NCBI RefSeq assembly: GCF_042650605.1
Contig: NZ_JBHSBN010000009.1
Location: 160,526 to 224,525, forward strand
Origin: Micromonospora_J zhanjiangensis
GTDB taxonomy: Bacteria; Actinomycetota; Actinomycetes; Mycobacteriales; Micromonosporaceae
Direction of reading: 5' to 3'
Length of the DNA: 64,000 bases
Shown piece after piece: positions 15,369 to 23,593 of this stretch. The notes beneath the pieces are model-generated. The model did no database searches, had not been told where the DNA came from, and saw nothing but the letters and a program-made list of their open reading frames with translations. Each line of letters begins with the position of its first letter. The first letter of the stretch is position 1. Both the position numbers and the translations under genes were made by a program.

Positions 15369-15734
15369 TCAGTGCGCGGGAGGGATCACCCGGAGGTGGC
15401 CGCGCCGGCCGGTCTGGTGTCCGCCGGGCAGGTCGACGTCGATCTCCTCGGCCCGCTGCACCGGGCGGGCGGCCTCGCGGACCGCCTCGGCGAGCGCCAC
15501 CAGGTCGTCGGTGGTGGGCGGCGGCGGCTCGAACTCGCCCTCGTGCCGGACCACGTCCCAGCCGCGCGGGGCGGTCAGGCTGCGCGCGTGCTGCTCGCAC
15601 AGGTCGTAGGTGTGCGGCTCGGCGAACGCGGCCAGCGGACCGACCACGGCTGTCGACTCGTTGTACACATAGGTCAGCGTGGCGACGGCCTGTCTGGGAC
15701 AGCCGTTACGGGAGCAACGCCGTGGTGACCTCAC
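15369..15734 (-). CDS. DUF3499 family protein
   Basis: 121 residues from GTG 15734. It begins with the family signature RSPRRCSRNGCPRQAVATLTYVYNESTAVVGPL and continues AEPHTYDLCEQHARSLTAPRGW. The CxxxxC and the later CEQH suggest a small metal site. Conserved in actinobacteria next to the metallopeptidase and whiB2 (Rv3258c in M. tuberculosis, from memory). The frame opens upstream at 15770, but those residues are not family-like. Function unknown. Confidence 0.88.
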   Translation of the reverse strand: MRSPRRCSRNGCPRQAVATLTYVYNESTAVVGPLAAFAEPHTYDLCEQHARSLTAPRGWDVVRHEGEFEPPPPTTDDLVALAEAVREAARPVQRAEEIDVDLPGGHQTGRRGHLRVIPPAH

Positions 15735-15991
15735 GGCCGCACGGTATCGCCAAAGCCGGCTCCGGAACACCCGTTCGGCGATCCGACACGCCGATGATGA
15801 TGATCACAATTCGGGCGCCTCGCCCGACACCGGCACCAACCGCCCGGGATCCGTGGCGGGGATCACGGCCGCCCCCGCCGGGCGGCGCGACACGTCCGAC
15901 CGCGACGGGTCCGGACCGCCCGGGCGGGGATACGCTGGGCGGTGAACGGGGCGTCCAGCGTGATGCCCGGCCAGCGGGGTGAAGGGTGCAC

Positions 15992-16441
15992 ATGACCAGT
16001 CCGGACCACCGCCGTCCCGGCACCGGGCGCCGGAGCCACCGGGACCGGCACGGCCGGGGGTTGCGGGGTCGGCTCGTGCCCGCGACGGTGCCGCTGGCCC
16101 GGACCAAGTCGGAGATCTTCGATGATCTCGTGCTGGACACGGTGGAGACCCTCGAACGCCGGTTCGCCAAGGAGCTGGCCGGTGTCGAGTTCGCCGTCGA
16201 GGACGTACCGCCGGACCTGAACGTCTACGACTCCGACGTCCTGGAGGACGGCGAGGTCCCGTTGGCCCGGCTGCTGCCCGGACGGCCCGGGCGGCAGGAG
16301 GTGCCGCCCCGGATCGTGCTCTACCGGCGCCCGCTGGAGTTCCGGGCCATGGACCGGGAGGATCTCGCCGACCTGGTCCACGATGTGATCATCGAACAGG
16401 TGGCGAACCTGCTGGGCGTCGACCCGGACGAGTTGTCCTGA
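15992..16441 (+). CDS. metallopeptidase family protein (zincin-like)
   Basis: 149 residues from ATG 15992 (a GTG at 15986 is also possible). After a basic tail, residues 35-149 form the small zincin-like domain of the actinobacterial Rv3259 family: FDDLVLDTVETLERR, VEFAVEDVPPDL, PPRIVLYRRPLEFRA and HDVIIEQVANLLG. The last segment occupies the place of the HExxH helix, but here it reads His-x4-Glu, so zinc binding is not assured. Divergent from DUF3499 and convergent with whiB2 (4-nt gap). Substrate unknown. Confidence 0.88.
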   Translation: MTSPDHRRPGTGRRSHRDRHGRGLRGRLVPATVPLARTKSEIFDDLVLDTVETLERRFAKELAGVEFAVEDVPPDLNVYDSDVLEDGEVPLARLLPGRPGRQEVPPRIVLYRRPLEFRAMDREDLADLVHDVIIEQVANLLGVDPDELS

Positions 16442-16445
16442 CCGG

Positions 16446-16703
16446 TCAGGCGACCCGGCGCTTGAGCTTGCGGCGTTCCCGCTCGGACAGCCCACCCCAG
16501 ATGCCGAACCGTTCGTCGTGCCCGAGCGCGTATTCCAGACACTCGGTCTTGACCTCGCAGCGGGAGCAGATCCGCTTCGCCTCACGGGTCGAGCCGCCCT
16601 TCTCGGGAAAGAACGCCTCGGGGTCGGTCTGCGAGCACAGTGCCCGCTCCTGCCACTCCGGCGCGTTTCCGAGCAGGTCGGCCACTTCGAGCCGGCCGTC
16701 CAT
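16446..16703 (-). CDS. whiB2: WhiB-family iron-sulfur transcription factor (WhiB2/WhmD type)
   Basis: 85 residues from ATG 16703 with a strong AAAGGAGG site. Four cluster-binding cysteines (23, 46, 49, 55) bind a [4Fe-4S] cluster; the G(I/V)WGG turn (GIWGG, 67-71) and basic ERERRKLKRR tail contact sigma factor and DNA. Neighbours (DUF3499, metallopeptidase) are those of whiB2, whose orthologs control septation and sporulation division together with WhiA. The long leader with a perfect palindrome at 16824-16839 suggests dedicated regulation. The frame extends to 16754 but the ribosome site fixes the start. Confidence 0.93.
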   Translation of the reverse strand: MDGRLEVADLLGNAPEWQERALCSQTDPEAFFPEKGGSTREAKRICSRCEVKTECLEYALGHDERFGIWGGLSERERRKLKRRVA

Positions 16704-17045
16704 CCAGTTGCCTCCTTTTCGTGCGACGACGGCTCCGCCGTCGCAACCCCCCACGCGGAAGGCGTTTCACCCCGTCCGTCCGGTGGCCATTTCCCTCCAC
16801 TCCGAGCGAACAACCCCTTTGAAATTACACGCGTGTAATGCGTGCGCCGTCAAGCCGAACCTGATAAGTGGGGTTGCTCTCCCGGTGTGTCGCGGCCGGC
16901 TGGTGCAACCGCCCCGACAAACTGACCTATCGGTTCAGGGCCGGCCCGGGTAACGCCTCCTGCGGCGAGTCGTCGAAAAAACGGCGTGGCGTACTCGGCG
17001 TGTCGAGATGCGTACGCCGGGAAATCCCATCGCGACAGCACGAAA
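16704..17045. promoter_or_regulatory. long leader and promoter region of whiB2
   Basis: About 340 nt without a convincing gene on either strand, lying upstream of whiB2 and downstream of the DUF4331 operon's terminator. It contains the 16-bp palindrome described separately and a locally AT-rich segment around 16800-16830. Long leaders are common for whiB genes. Apart from the palindrome I see nothing distinct. Confidence 0.4.
16824..16839. promoter_or_regulatory. 16-bp perfect palindrome upstream of whiB2, candidate operator
   Basis: attacacg followed by its reverse complement cgtgtaat, embedded in an AT-rich patch 121 nt upstream of the whiB2 start. The symmetry and lack of loop fit a dimeric regulator site at the promoter rather than a hairpin. 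No known regulator can be assigned from sequence. Confidence 0.45.
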
Positions 17046-17084
17046 AACCCGCGTTCCGTCCACATGATGGACGGAACGCGGGTT
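17046..17084 (-). terminator. strong intrinsic terminator of the DUF4331 operon
   Basis: Two perfect 17-nt arms (aacccgcgttccgtcca and its complement) flank a 5-nt loop. Read on the minus strand, the stem is followed by a run of T (GGGTTTTTCG). It lies 20 nt after the stop of the last gene of the minus operon. Confidence 0.85.
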
Positions 17085-17103
17085 CGTGGGCGAGCCGGTC
17101 GGC

Positions 17104-17466
17104 TCAGTCGGCCGGGTGGTGGTACGACACCCCGTCGGGCCAGGTGAACTCGCCCACCCGGCCGCCGTTGATCGTCACCGTGCCCACCGGTACGTCGTCG
17201 GTGGCCCAGACGGTGTAGGTCCCGGCGGTCAACTCGGGATAGACGGCGCTGTGCAGTACGGCGTCGCCCAACCGGCGGGGACGAACCGCCGAATGGGTAC
17301 GCGGCGCCGTACTCCCCCGATCCACCGGACTGACCTCGATCTCCGCACCCAGCAGCTCGGGTCCGGTGTGGATCACCAGGGCTCCCGTGTCACCACCGAT
17401 GTCCAGCACGACGGTGCCGGTGTACGACGGCGCCAGCGTGTGGTGATGGTGGTGGGTGGCGGTCAT
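17104..17466 (-). CDS. small beta-rich protein with N-terminal histidine run
   Basis: 120 residues from ATG 17466, overlapping the DUF4331 stop by ATGA. The N-terminus has five consecutive histidines (MTATHHHHHT), then a beta-rich domain: TGTVVLDIGGDTGALVIHTG, GAEIEVSP, LTAGTYTVWATD, VGTVTINGG. No signal peptide. The His run could bind a divalent metal. Found as the third gene of a coupled set with a DUF4331 protein and a small Tat-exported protein; its role there is unknown. Confidence 0.8.
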   Translation of the reverse strand: MTATHHHHHTLAPSYTGTVVLDIGGDTGALVIHTGPELLGAEIEVSPVDRGSTAPRTHSAVRPRRLGDAVLHSAVYPELTAGTYTVWATDDVPVGTVTINGGRVGEFTWPDGVSYHHPAD

Positions 17467-18854
17467 TTCTTGGCCGCCGGCGGGTTGTTGAAGCCGTCGT
17501 ACGGCACCCCCAGGTACGGGAAGCGGTTCAGGAACGGCGCCGTCACGTCGGCCGCGCTCAGCCCGTCGGTCAGCTGCCCGGCCGCGTCGTCGGGCTTGAA
17601 GCCCTTGTCCACCAACGGGACCGTCACGCCGGCGATGGCCCGCAGCGCGATGCTGACCACGTCGTCGGTGACCCGCCGGCCGTTCGGGAAGCCGGCCAGG
17701 TCGCCGCCGAGCAGGCCGAACTTGTTCTGCTTCGCCGCCGGCTTGATGGCGGTGTTCAACCGCAGCATGTCGGCCTGCTGCTTCCCGGTGTTGTTCTGGA
17801 AGCCGTCGATGATCCCTTCCGGGATACCGGTGAGCAGGATGGCCAGCAGGTCCGCCCGGGGCTTCTTGGCCTTGTTCAGCGCGTCCAGGTTGGGGAAGAC
17901 ACCCGGGTACAGCACCGGCAGCAGGGCCGCCAGCTCCGGCTGCTCGACGAACCTGGCGAACCGCTTGTCCTCGCTCGGCGGCAGCGCGTTGAACCGGTCC
18001 TTCTCCGCCATCGGCACGATGACCTCGTTGAACAGCGGGTTGCCGAGCCGGGAGACCTGGGCGTACGGGCCGATGTCGACGGACCGTCCGTGGCCCCGGC
18101 GGCGCATCTCCTGCCGGCTGGCCGACGTCCACACGCCGATCACCGCGCCCGCGTCCCGGTAGCCGTACCTGGCGTTCGGGCGGCGTACGTCCTTCAACGG
18201 CACCTGGAGGGCGATGCTGTGCACGTTGGTCCGGTCCAGCGCGTTGACCGGGGTGCCGGGCTCCTTGAACAGCGCCTTGCCCGCCACGTGCAACTGCTGG
18301 AACGGCCGCAGGGTGCCCAGATCGAAGATCGAACCCAGGTCGACGAAGAACCCGTCGGCGCGCTGCCCGGCGAAGACCACCTCGCCGCTGTGCAGCTTCA
18401 AGGTCGCCTGCTGCGCGAGGTACGAGTATTTCGGGGTGGACAGCGGGCCGATGTTGCACGGCGGGCAGGGCAGTTTCTTGGCCAGCTGGTACGACTTTCC
18501 ACCGACCACCTTGGTCACCGAGTAGAACTGCTTGCGGTTCCAGTTCTTGCTGTCGAGCGACTCGATCGGCCCGGTGTTGTAGAGGAACGTCCTGTCGTTG
18601 GTGATCTCGGTGGTGAACCGGAACTGGTAGCTGACGTCCGGCTCGCCGTCACCGTTGTTGTCGATGTGGATCTCGTAGAGCACGTCGTCGCCGAACTCGA
18701 AGAAGTTCGGACCGCCGGACGGCAACTGCGCCGGAATGTAGTTGGCGATCAGCGTGACCGTGTCCGGCTTGTCGGGGCTGACAAAGGCGTACAGGTCGGT
18801 GCTGTCGGCAACCGGGTCCTTGGAGATCTCCGGTGCCTCACGATGCGAAGACAT
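17463..18854 (-). CDS. DUF4331 domain protein
   Basis: 463 residues, full length for the family. It begins MSSHREAPEISKDPVADSTDLYAFVSPD, the DUF4331 signature, and has VTLIANYIPAQ, YEIHIDNNGDGEPDVSYQFRF and a long C-terminal part. The DNNGDGEPD loop resembles a calcium-binding turn. There is no signal peptide in this copy, so its location is uncertain. Flanked by a Tat-exported small protein and the His-run protein, all in one operon ending at a strong terminator. No enzymatic activity is established for the family. Confidence 0.93.
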   Translation of the reverse strand: MSSHREAPEISKDPVADSTDLYAFVSPDKPDTVTLIANYIPAQLPSGGPNFFEFGDDVLYEIHIDNNGDGEPDVSYQFRFTTEITNDRTFLYNTGPIESLDSKNWNRKQFYSVTKVVGGKSYQLAKKLPCPPCNIGPLSTPKYSYLAQQATLKLHSGEVVFAGQRADGFFVDLGSIFDLGTLRPFQQLHVAGKALFKEPGTPVNALDRTNVHSIALQVPLKDVRRPNARYGYRDAGAVIGVWTSASRQEMRRRGHGRSVDIGPYAQVSRLGNPLFNEVIVPMAEKDRFNALPPSEDKRFARFVEQPELAALLPVLYPGVFPNLDALNKAKKPRADLLAILLTGIPEGIIDGFQNNTGKQQADMLRLNTAIKPAAKQNKFGLLGGDLAGFPNGRRVTDDVVSIALRAIAGVTVPLVDKGFKPDDAAGQLTDGLSAADVTAPFLNRFPYLGVPYDGFNNPPAAKK

Positions 18855-18863
18855 CGGCCCGCC

Positions 18864-19136
18864 TCACTTTCCGGCCGCGGCGCGCCGCAGGCTGTCGGCC
18901 AGCTTCTTGTCCTTGACCTCGACCCGGGACTCCCCGACGAACACGTCGAGAATTCCGGCCTTCGGGTCGCGGAGATGGACGACGATCTGCTGCTCACCGC
19001 CGGCGTAACTCTCGTTCGCCAACGAAAGGCCGGTGACGCTGATCGCGGCCGCGCCGACCCCGACGGTGGCGGCCGTCGTAATTGCCTGGCGGCGGGTCAG
19101 CCGCAGCTTGGACCGGCCGTGCTGTTCTCTACGCAT
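18864..19136 (-). CDS. small Tat-exported protein of the DUF4331 operon
   Basis: 90 residues from ATG 19136 with a GGAAAGG site. The leader has a twin-arginine motif (LTRRQAIT) and a hydrophobic core, ending near SYAGG, so the mature product is about 55 residues (QQIVVHLRDPKAGILDVFVGESRVEVKDKKLADSLRRA). That mature part looks like a small two-strand, one-helix domain. First gene of the operon; its stop is 9 nt before the DUF4331 start. No homologous function known to me. Confidence 0.8.
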   Translation of the reverse strand: MRREQHGRSKLRLTRRQAITTAATVGVGAAAISVTGLSLANESYAGGEQQIVVHLRDPKAGILDVFVGESRVEVKDKKLADSLRRAAAGK

Positions 19137-19267
19137 GACAACCTTTCCGGCGGGCCAGCAGGGCTGGTCCGCTGTGCGATGAGGGCTCCGGCCGGCGGAG
19201 CACCGCGGTTGCCCGACGCCGGCACGAAGAGGTACGGATCTGCGCTCCGTACGGTTCACCGTCGTCG

Positions 19268-21871
19268 TCAGACGATCCCGTAGGCCGTCGTGCGCGGGCG
19301 GGCCGACCGGCCGGCGGCCGCCGCGATCGCTTCCAACTGCGCCACGGTACGGGCCGAGCCGTTGTCCGAGCCGGCCATCCGGGAGATGGTCTCCTCCATC
19401 AGCGTGCCGCCCAGATCGTTGCAACCGCCGCGCAGCAGCTCCGCCGTGCCCCGGTCGCCGAGCTTGACCCAGGAGCACTGGATGTTGTCGATCCGGCCGT
19501 GCAGCAGCAGCCGGGCCATCGCGTGCACCACCCGGTTCTCCCGCCAGGTCGGCCCGGGTCGGGCGATCCCGGCCAGGTAGATCGGGGCGTTGGTGTGCAC
19601 GAACGGCAGGCCGACGAACTCGGTGAACCCGCCGGTGCGGTCCTGCACCCCGGCCAGCACCCGGAAATGGCCGAGCCACTGGCCGGGATGGTCGACGTGC
19701 CCGTACATCATGGTGGAGCTGGACCGGATGCCCAGCTCGTGGGCGGTGGAGACCACCTCGACCCAGGCGGACGCCGGCAGTTTGCCCTTGGTCAGCACCC
19801 AGCGCACGTCGTCGTCGAGGATCTCCGCGGCGGTGCCCGGGATGGTGTCCAGGCCCGCGTCGCGCAACGACCCCAGCCACTCCCGGACGCTCACCCCGGC
19901 CTTGGCCGCGGCCGTGACGATCTCCATCGGGGAGAACGCGTGCACGTGCATCCCGGGCACCCGGGCCTTGATGGCCCGGACCATCTCCGGGTACGCGCTC
20001 ATCGGCAGCTTCGGGTCGATGCCGCCCTGCATGCACACCTCGGTGGCGCCGGCCCGCCACGCCTCCTCGGCCCGGTCGGCCACCTGGTCCACCGAGAGCC
20101 GGTACGCGTCGGCGTCCCGCTCGCGCTGCGCGAAGGCGCAGAACCGGCAGCCCACGTAGCAGACGTTGGAGAAGTTGATGTTGCGGTTCACCACGTACGT
20201 GACGTCGTCGCCCACCGTGTCCCGGCGGACGTCGTCGGCGATCCGGCACAGCTCGTCCAGGGCCGGTCCGGACGCGGCGAACAACGCCAGCGCGGCGGCC
20301 TCGTGCTCGGGGCGCAGCAGCGCGGCCGGGTCGTCGCCGGCCAGCCGCAGCCCGGCCCGCAGGTCGTGGTCGGTCGTGCCGCGCGCCGCGCCGGTCGCGC
20401 CGCGCGCGCCGGCGGACGCGTCGGCGGCGGCGGACGCGTCGGCGGCGGCGGACGCGTCGGCGGCGACGGACGTGGCGCGGGCCTCGGCGGTGACCTTGTT
20501 GGCGACCTCGGACCAGTCGCCGTAGACGCTGTCGAAGTCGCCCCGCCGGTCACCGGTCCGCCCGGTCGTGTCGATGGTGGCGTGCAGGTCGGTACGGCCG
20601 CCGGGGACGAACCCGTCGTCCGGCTCCTGCCAGGGCCGGCCCACCGGGCGGGCGTCCTCGACCGCCAACCCGGTCGCCGGGTCGGCCAGCGCGCCGACGT
20701 GCGCCGCCAGGCGTGGATCGAGCCACGGGTCGCCGCGCCGGACGTACTCGGGATAGACCGTGAGCCGCTCCCGCAGGGTGAACCCGGCCGCGGCGGTCCG
20801 CCGCGCCAGCTCGTCGAGCTGCGGCCAGGGCCGTTCCGGGTTGACGTGGTCGGGGGTCAGCGGCGAGACCCCGCCCCAGTCGTCGATGCCGGCGCGCAGC
20901 AGCAGGTCGTACTCGCCCTCGATCAGGTTGGGCGGGGCCTGGATCCGGGCACCCGGCCCGAGCAGCACCCGGGCCACCGCGACGGTGGCGGCCAGGTCGT
21001 GCAGCTCGGCGTCCGGCATGCCGCGCATCGCGGTGTCCGGCTTGGCGCGGAAGTTCTGCACGATGACTTCCTGGATGTGGCCGTACTCCCGGCGGCTGCG
21101 CCGGATCGCGAAGATCGACTCGGCCCGTTCGGCCCGGGTCTCGCCGATGCCGATCAGGATGCCGGTGGTGAACGGCACGCCGACCCGACCGGCGTCGTCG
21201 AGCACCCGCAGCCGGACCGCCGGTTCCTTGTCCGGCGAGCCGTAGTGCGGACCGCCCGGCGTCGACCAGAGCCGCTCCGCGGTGGTCTCCAGCATCATGC
21301 CCATGCTCGGCGCCACCGGCTTGAGCCGCTGCAGCTCCGCCCAGTCGAGCACCCCCGGGTTGAGGTGCGGCAGCAGACCGGTCTCCTCCAGCACCGCCAC
21401 CGCGCAGGCGCGCAGGTAGCCGACCGTGGAGTCGTAGCCGCGCGCGGCCAGCCACTCCCGGGCGGCCGGCCAGCGCTCCTCGGGCCGGTCACCGAGGGTG
21501 AACAACGCCTCCTTGCAGCCGAGCGCGGCCCCCTGGGCGGCGATCGCGACCACCTCGTCGCGGTCCAGGTAGGCGGCCGGCACCCGGTGCGGCACGGTGG
21601 CGAACGTGCAGTAGTGGCAGCGGTCCCGGCACAGCCGGGTGAGCGGGATGAACACCTTCTTGGAGAAGGTCACCACGCCCGGCCGGCCCGCCTCGGCCAG
21701 ACCCGCGTCGCGGACCGCCCCGGCCACGGCCAGCAGTTCGTCGAGCGCGGCCCCGCGCGCCGCGAGCAGCGCCGCGGCCTCGTCGGTGTCCAGCGTCCGG
21801 CCGTCGGCGGCCCGCCGCAACGCCCGCCGTACGCTCGCCTCACTGGGCGCGTTCTCGAATCGTCCAGCCAC
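19268..21871 (-). CDS. fbiC: bifunctional FO synthase (CofG-CofH fusion)
   Basis: 867 residues. FbiC makes FO, the deazaflavin chromophore of coenzyme F420, from tyrosine and the flavin precursor 5-amino-6-ribitylamino-uracil with two radical-SAM domains. The N-terminal CofG half has CRDRCHYC (about residue 82), and the C-terminal CofH half has CYVGCRFC (about 570); both cluster motifs are intact. Between them (about 470-490) lies an Ala-rich linker made by three perfect 18-bp repeats. ATG 21871 starts the protein. FbiA and FbiB are encoded 1.7 kb away on the other strand, giving an almost complete F420 set. Confidence 0.95.
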   Translation of the reverse strand: MAGRFENAPSEASVRRALRRAADGRTLDTDEAAALLAARGAALDELLAVAGAVRDAGLAEAGRPGVVTFSKKVFIPLTRLCRDRCHYCTFATVPHRVPAAYLDRDEVVAIAAQGAALGCKEALFTLGDRPEERWPAAREWLAARGYDSTVGYLRACAVAVLEETGLLPHLNPGVLDWAELQRLKPVAPSMGMMLETTAERLWSTPGGPHYGSPDKEPAVRLRVLDDAGRVGVPFTTGILIGIGETRAERAESIFAIRRSRREYGHIQEVIVQNFRAKPDTAMRGMPDAELHDLAATVAVARVLLGPGARIQAPPNLIEGEYDLLLRAGIDDWGGVSPLTPDHVNPERPWPQLDELARRTAAAGFTLRERLTVYPEYVRRGDPWLDPRLAAHVGALADPATGLAVEDARPVGRPWQEPDDGFVPGGRTDLHATIDTTGRTGDRRGDFDSVYGDWSEVANKVTAEARATSVAADASAAADASAAADASAGARGATGAARGTTDHDLRAGLRLAGDDPAALLRPEHEAAALALFAASGPALDELCRIADDVRRDTVGDDVTYVVNRNINFSNVCYVGCRFCAFAQRERDADAYRLSVDQVADRAEEAWRAGATEVCMQGGIDPKLPMSAYPEMVRAIKARVPGMHVHAFSPMEIVTAAAKAGVSVREWLGSLRDAGLDTIPGTAAEILDDDVRWVLTKGKLPASAWVEVVSTAHELGIRSSSTMMYGHVDHPGQWLGHFRVLAGVQDRTGGFTEFVGLPFVHTNAPIYLAGIARPGPTWRENRVVHAMARLLLHGRIDNIQCSWVKLGDRGTAELLRGGCNDLGGTLMEETISRMAGSDNGSARTVAQLEAIAAAAGRSARPRTTAYGIV
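20412..20465. repeat. three 18-bp tandem repeats in the fbiC interdomain linker
   Basis: Three perfect copies of gcggacgcgtcggcggcg in register with the reading frame, coding for Ala-Asp/Ser-Ala linker residues. A fourth degenerate unit follows. Expected to vary in copy number between strains without harming either domain. Confidence 0.85.
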
Positions 21872-21918
21872 GCCTGAAGCCTAGGCGGTGACCCGCGACA
21901 CCACCCGCGAGCCGTGGG

Positions 21919-21988
21919 CTTGATCGTTAACGTCTCAACCGTCACTGACCCGGCGTGTCGTCGTACGGCTCAGCCGTTAACGATCAAG
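21919..21988. repeat. 14-bp inverted repeat pair around the fbiC promoter region
   Basis: cttgatcgttaacg (21919-21932) and its exact complement cgttaacgatcaag (21975-21988) are separated by 42 nt. Each arm also contains the 8-bp palindrome cgttaacg. The pair lies 48-117 nt upstream of the fbiC start. It could be a two-site operator looped by one regulator, or a small palindromic element. Confidence 0.5.
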
Positions 21989-22052
21989 CGTGGTCCGCTC
22001 GGTCTTGGGCCTCGCCCGGATTCCCAGGCCACCCCGGGGGACCACCTCGTTC

Positions 22053-22102
22053 TGGGCCCACATCATCTTCGTAGTAGCTACCCGAAAGATGATGTGGGCC
22101 CA
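22053..22102 (-). terminator. 17-bp hairpin downstream of the low-complexity membrane protein gene
   Basis: Arms tgggcccacatcatctt (22053-22069) and its perfect complement (22086-22102) enclose a 16-nt loop. It lies 74 nt after the stop of the minus-strand membrane-protein gene. There is no T-run on that strand, so it is a stem-only terminator candidate, which is usual in high-GC actinomycetes. Confidence 0.55.
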
Positions 22103-22175
22103 AAATGTCGTTGTGCCGGCGACGGCTGGCCTCGCCTCCCGGCGGAAGGCTGGAGCGCTCGCCGACGCCGCCGGG

Positions 22176-23495
22176 TCAGCCCTTCCGGTCGGAGCCGTCG
22201 TCCTCGGAGGCCGGCCGGCGACTGGCCGGGATGATCATCTGAGTGGCGTCGTCACCGGACTCGTGGCCACCCGCCGTCGGCCTGGGGATCACCTGGGTCG
22301 GCTCGGCACCACCGGCCCCCGAGTCGGTTCCCGCGGCCGGCGGGGCAGACGCGGGTGCGGTTGACGCGGGCGGAGCCGAGGCGGGCCGGGCCGACGCGGG
22401 CGGAGTCGACGGCGAGGCCGAGGCAGGCGAAGAGCTGGCGGCCGCCGGCGGGGCCGATGCCGGTGCGGTAGCCGCAGGCGGAGCCGACGCAGGTGCGGCG
22501 GAGGCCGGCGGGGCCGACGCAGGCGGAGCCGAGGCCGGCGGGGCCGAGGCGGGCGGGGCGGAGGCGGGCGGGGCGGAGTAGGAGGTGACCTGGGTGGCGT
22601 CCGCCGAGGCGATCCCGCCGCCGGTGACACCGGGCGCCTGGCCCGGGGCGAAGGTCGGCTGCGAACCGGACTGGTCCGCGCCGTAACCGGCCGGCTGACC
22701 GGGCTGGGCGGGCTGGGCGGTGCCGTAACCGGTCGGCTGGCCGGGCTGGGGTGCGCCGAAGCCTGCGGGCTGGCCCGTGCCGTAGCCGGCGGGCTGACCG
22801 TACTGACCGGGCTGGGGTGCGCCGTAGCCGGCCGGCTGGCCGGCGCCGTAGCCGCCGTACTGGCCCGGCTGGCCCGGCTGGCCCGGCTGGCCCGGCTGGC
22901 CCGGCTGGCCGTATTGGCCCGGCTGGCCGTAGCCCTGCTGCGGGTAGCCGCCCTGGCCGTACGGCGGGGCCGACTGGGGGCGGCCGTAGAGACCGGGCTG
23001 CGGCTTGGGCTTGGGTACGTAGTAGAGCGTCCGCCAGATTTTGAACACCGCGTACCCGGCGACCGCGAAGATCGCGAACCAGGCCAGCCGGGCCAGCAGG
23101 CCGGTGAAGGCGTACTTGAACTGGGCGTCGGCCAGGTCGTTGACCAGGGCGACCAGGAACGTGATCAGGCCGAGGAGCGCGGAGAGGGCGTACTCGCCGA
23201 GGGCGACCTGCGTGATCAGCTTGGCCCGCGGCACCACCGGCTGGATGTGCGTGGCGAGCAGCACGGCCAGCAGCGGCAGCACGATGGCGGTGAGGCCGGC
23301 GAAGTCGGCGAAGGCGCCGCTGGCCCGTCGGCTGAACGTGTCGTTCGCCGATGCCGGCACCAGCAGGTCGATCAGCCCGACGAAGAGCAGCAGCGCGTTC
23401 GCCCCGACGAGCACGAGTGCGGCGAGCTCCCGCAGTGGCTTGGTCAACTGGCTGGCCTGTTGTTCGGTCGGCGTCGGACCGGGCTGGCTGGTCAA
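22176..23495 (-). CDS. four-TM membrane protein with Gly/Gln/Pro and Ala/Ser/Pro repeat tail
   Basis: 439 residues. Residues 20-165 hold four hydrophobic segments (AALVLVGANALLLFVGLIDLLV; AGLTAIVLPLLAVLLA; ALSALLGLITFLVALV; AWFAIFAVAGYAVFKI). The rest is low complexity: GYGQPGQYGQPGQPGQPGQ-type repeats (about 185-270), then APPAS-type repeats (about 305-400), ending in an acidic/basic tail. The DNA of both repeat blocks is minisatellite-like. Such tails are frequent in actinobacterial envelope proteins. Divergent from fbiA; function unknown. Confidence 0.85.
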   Translation of the reverse strand: MTSQPGPTPTEQQASQLTKPLRELAALVLVGANALLLFVGLIDLLVPASANDTFSRRASGAFADFAGLTAIVLPLLAVLLATHIQPVVPRAKLITQVALGEYALSALLGLITFLVALVNDLADAQFKYAFTGLLARLAWFAIFAVAGYAVFKIWRTLYYVPKPKPQPGLYGRPQSAPPYGQGGYPQQGYGQPGQYGQPGQPGQPGQPGQPGQYGGYGAGQPAGYGAPQPGQYGQPAGYGTGQPAGFGAPQPGQPTGYGTAQPAQPGQPAGYGADQSGSQPTFAPGQAPGVTGGGIASADATQVTSYSAPPASAPPASAPPASAPPASAPPASAAPASAPPAATAPASAPPAAASSSPASASPSTPPASARPASAPPASTAPASAPPAAGTDSGAGGAEPTQVIPRPTAGGHESGDDATQMIIPASRRPASEDDGSDRKG

Positions 23496-23593
23496 GGATC
23501 CCCCTGAAGCGGTGACGGACGGTTAGCGATCGTGAGCCTAGTCTCCCCGGTCGTGCCCCGCCTCCGGACGACGCGTAGGCGAGGATGGTTGTC

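Larger units (their letters stand above)
21872..22175. other. 304-nt intergenic region between fbiC start and membrane-protein gene end
   Basis: No gene supported. It holds two separate inverted-repeat structures (21919-21988 and 22053-22102, listed individually) and presumably the fbiC promoter, which reads leftwards from about 21900. Confidence 0.5.

Noticed and set aside
17463..18854. Secreted status for the DUF4331 protein
   Set aside because: No signal peptide or Tat motif at its N-terminus, although its operon partner has one.
22340..22920. Intergenic minisatellite array
   Set aside because: The repeats code for the Pro/Ala/Ser and Gly/Gln tail of a membrane protein and keep its reading frame.
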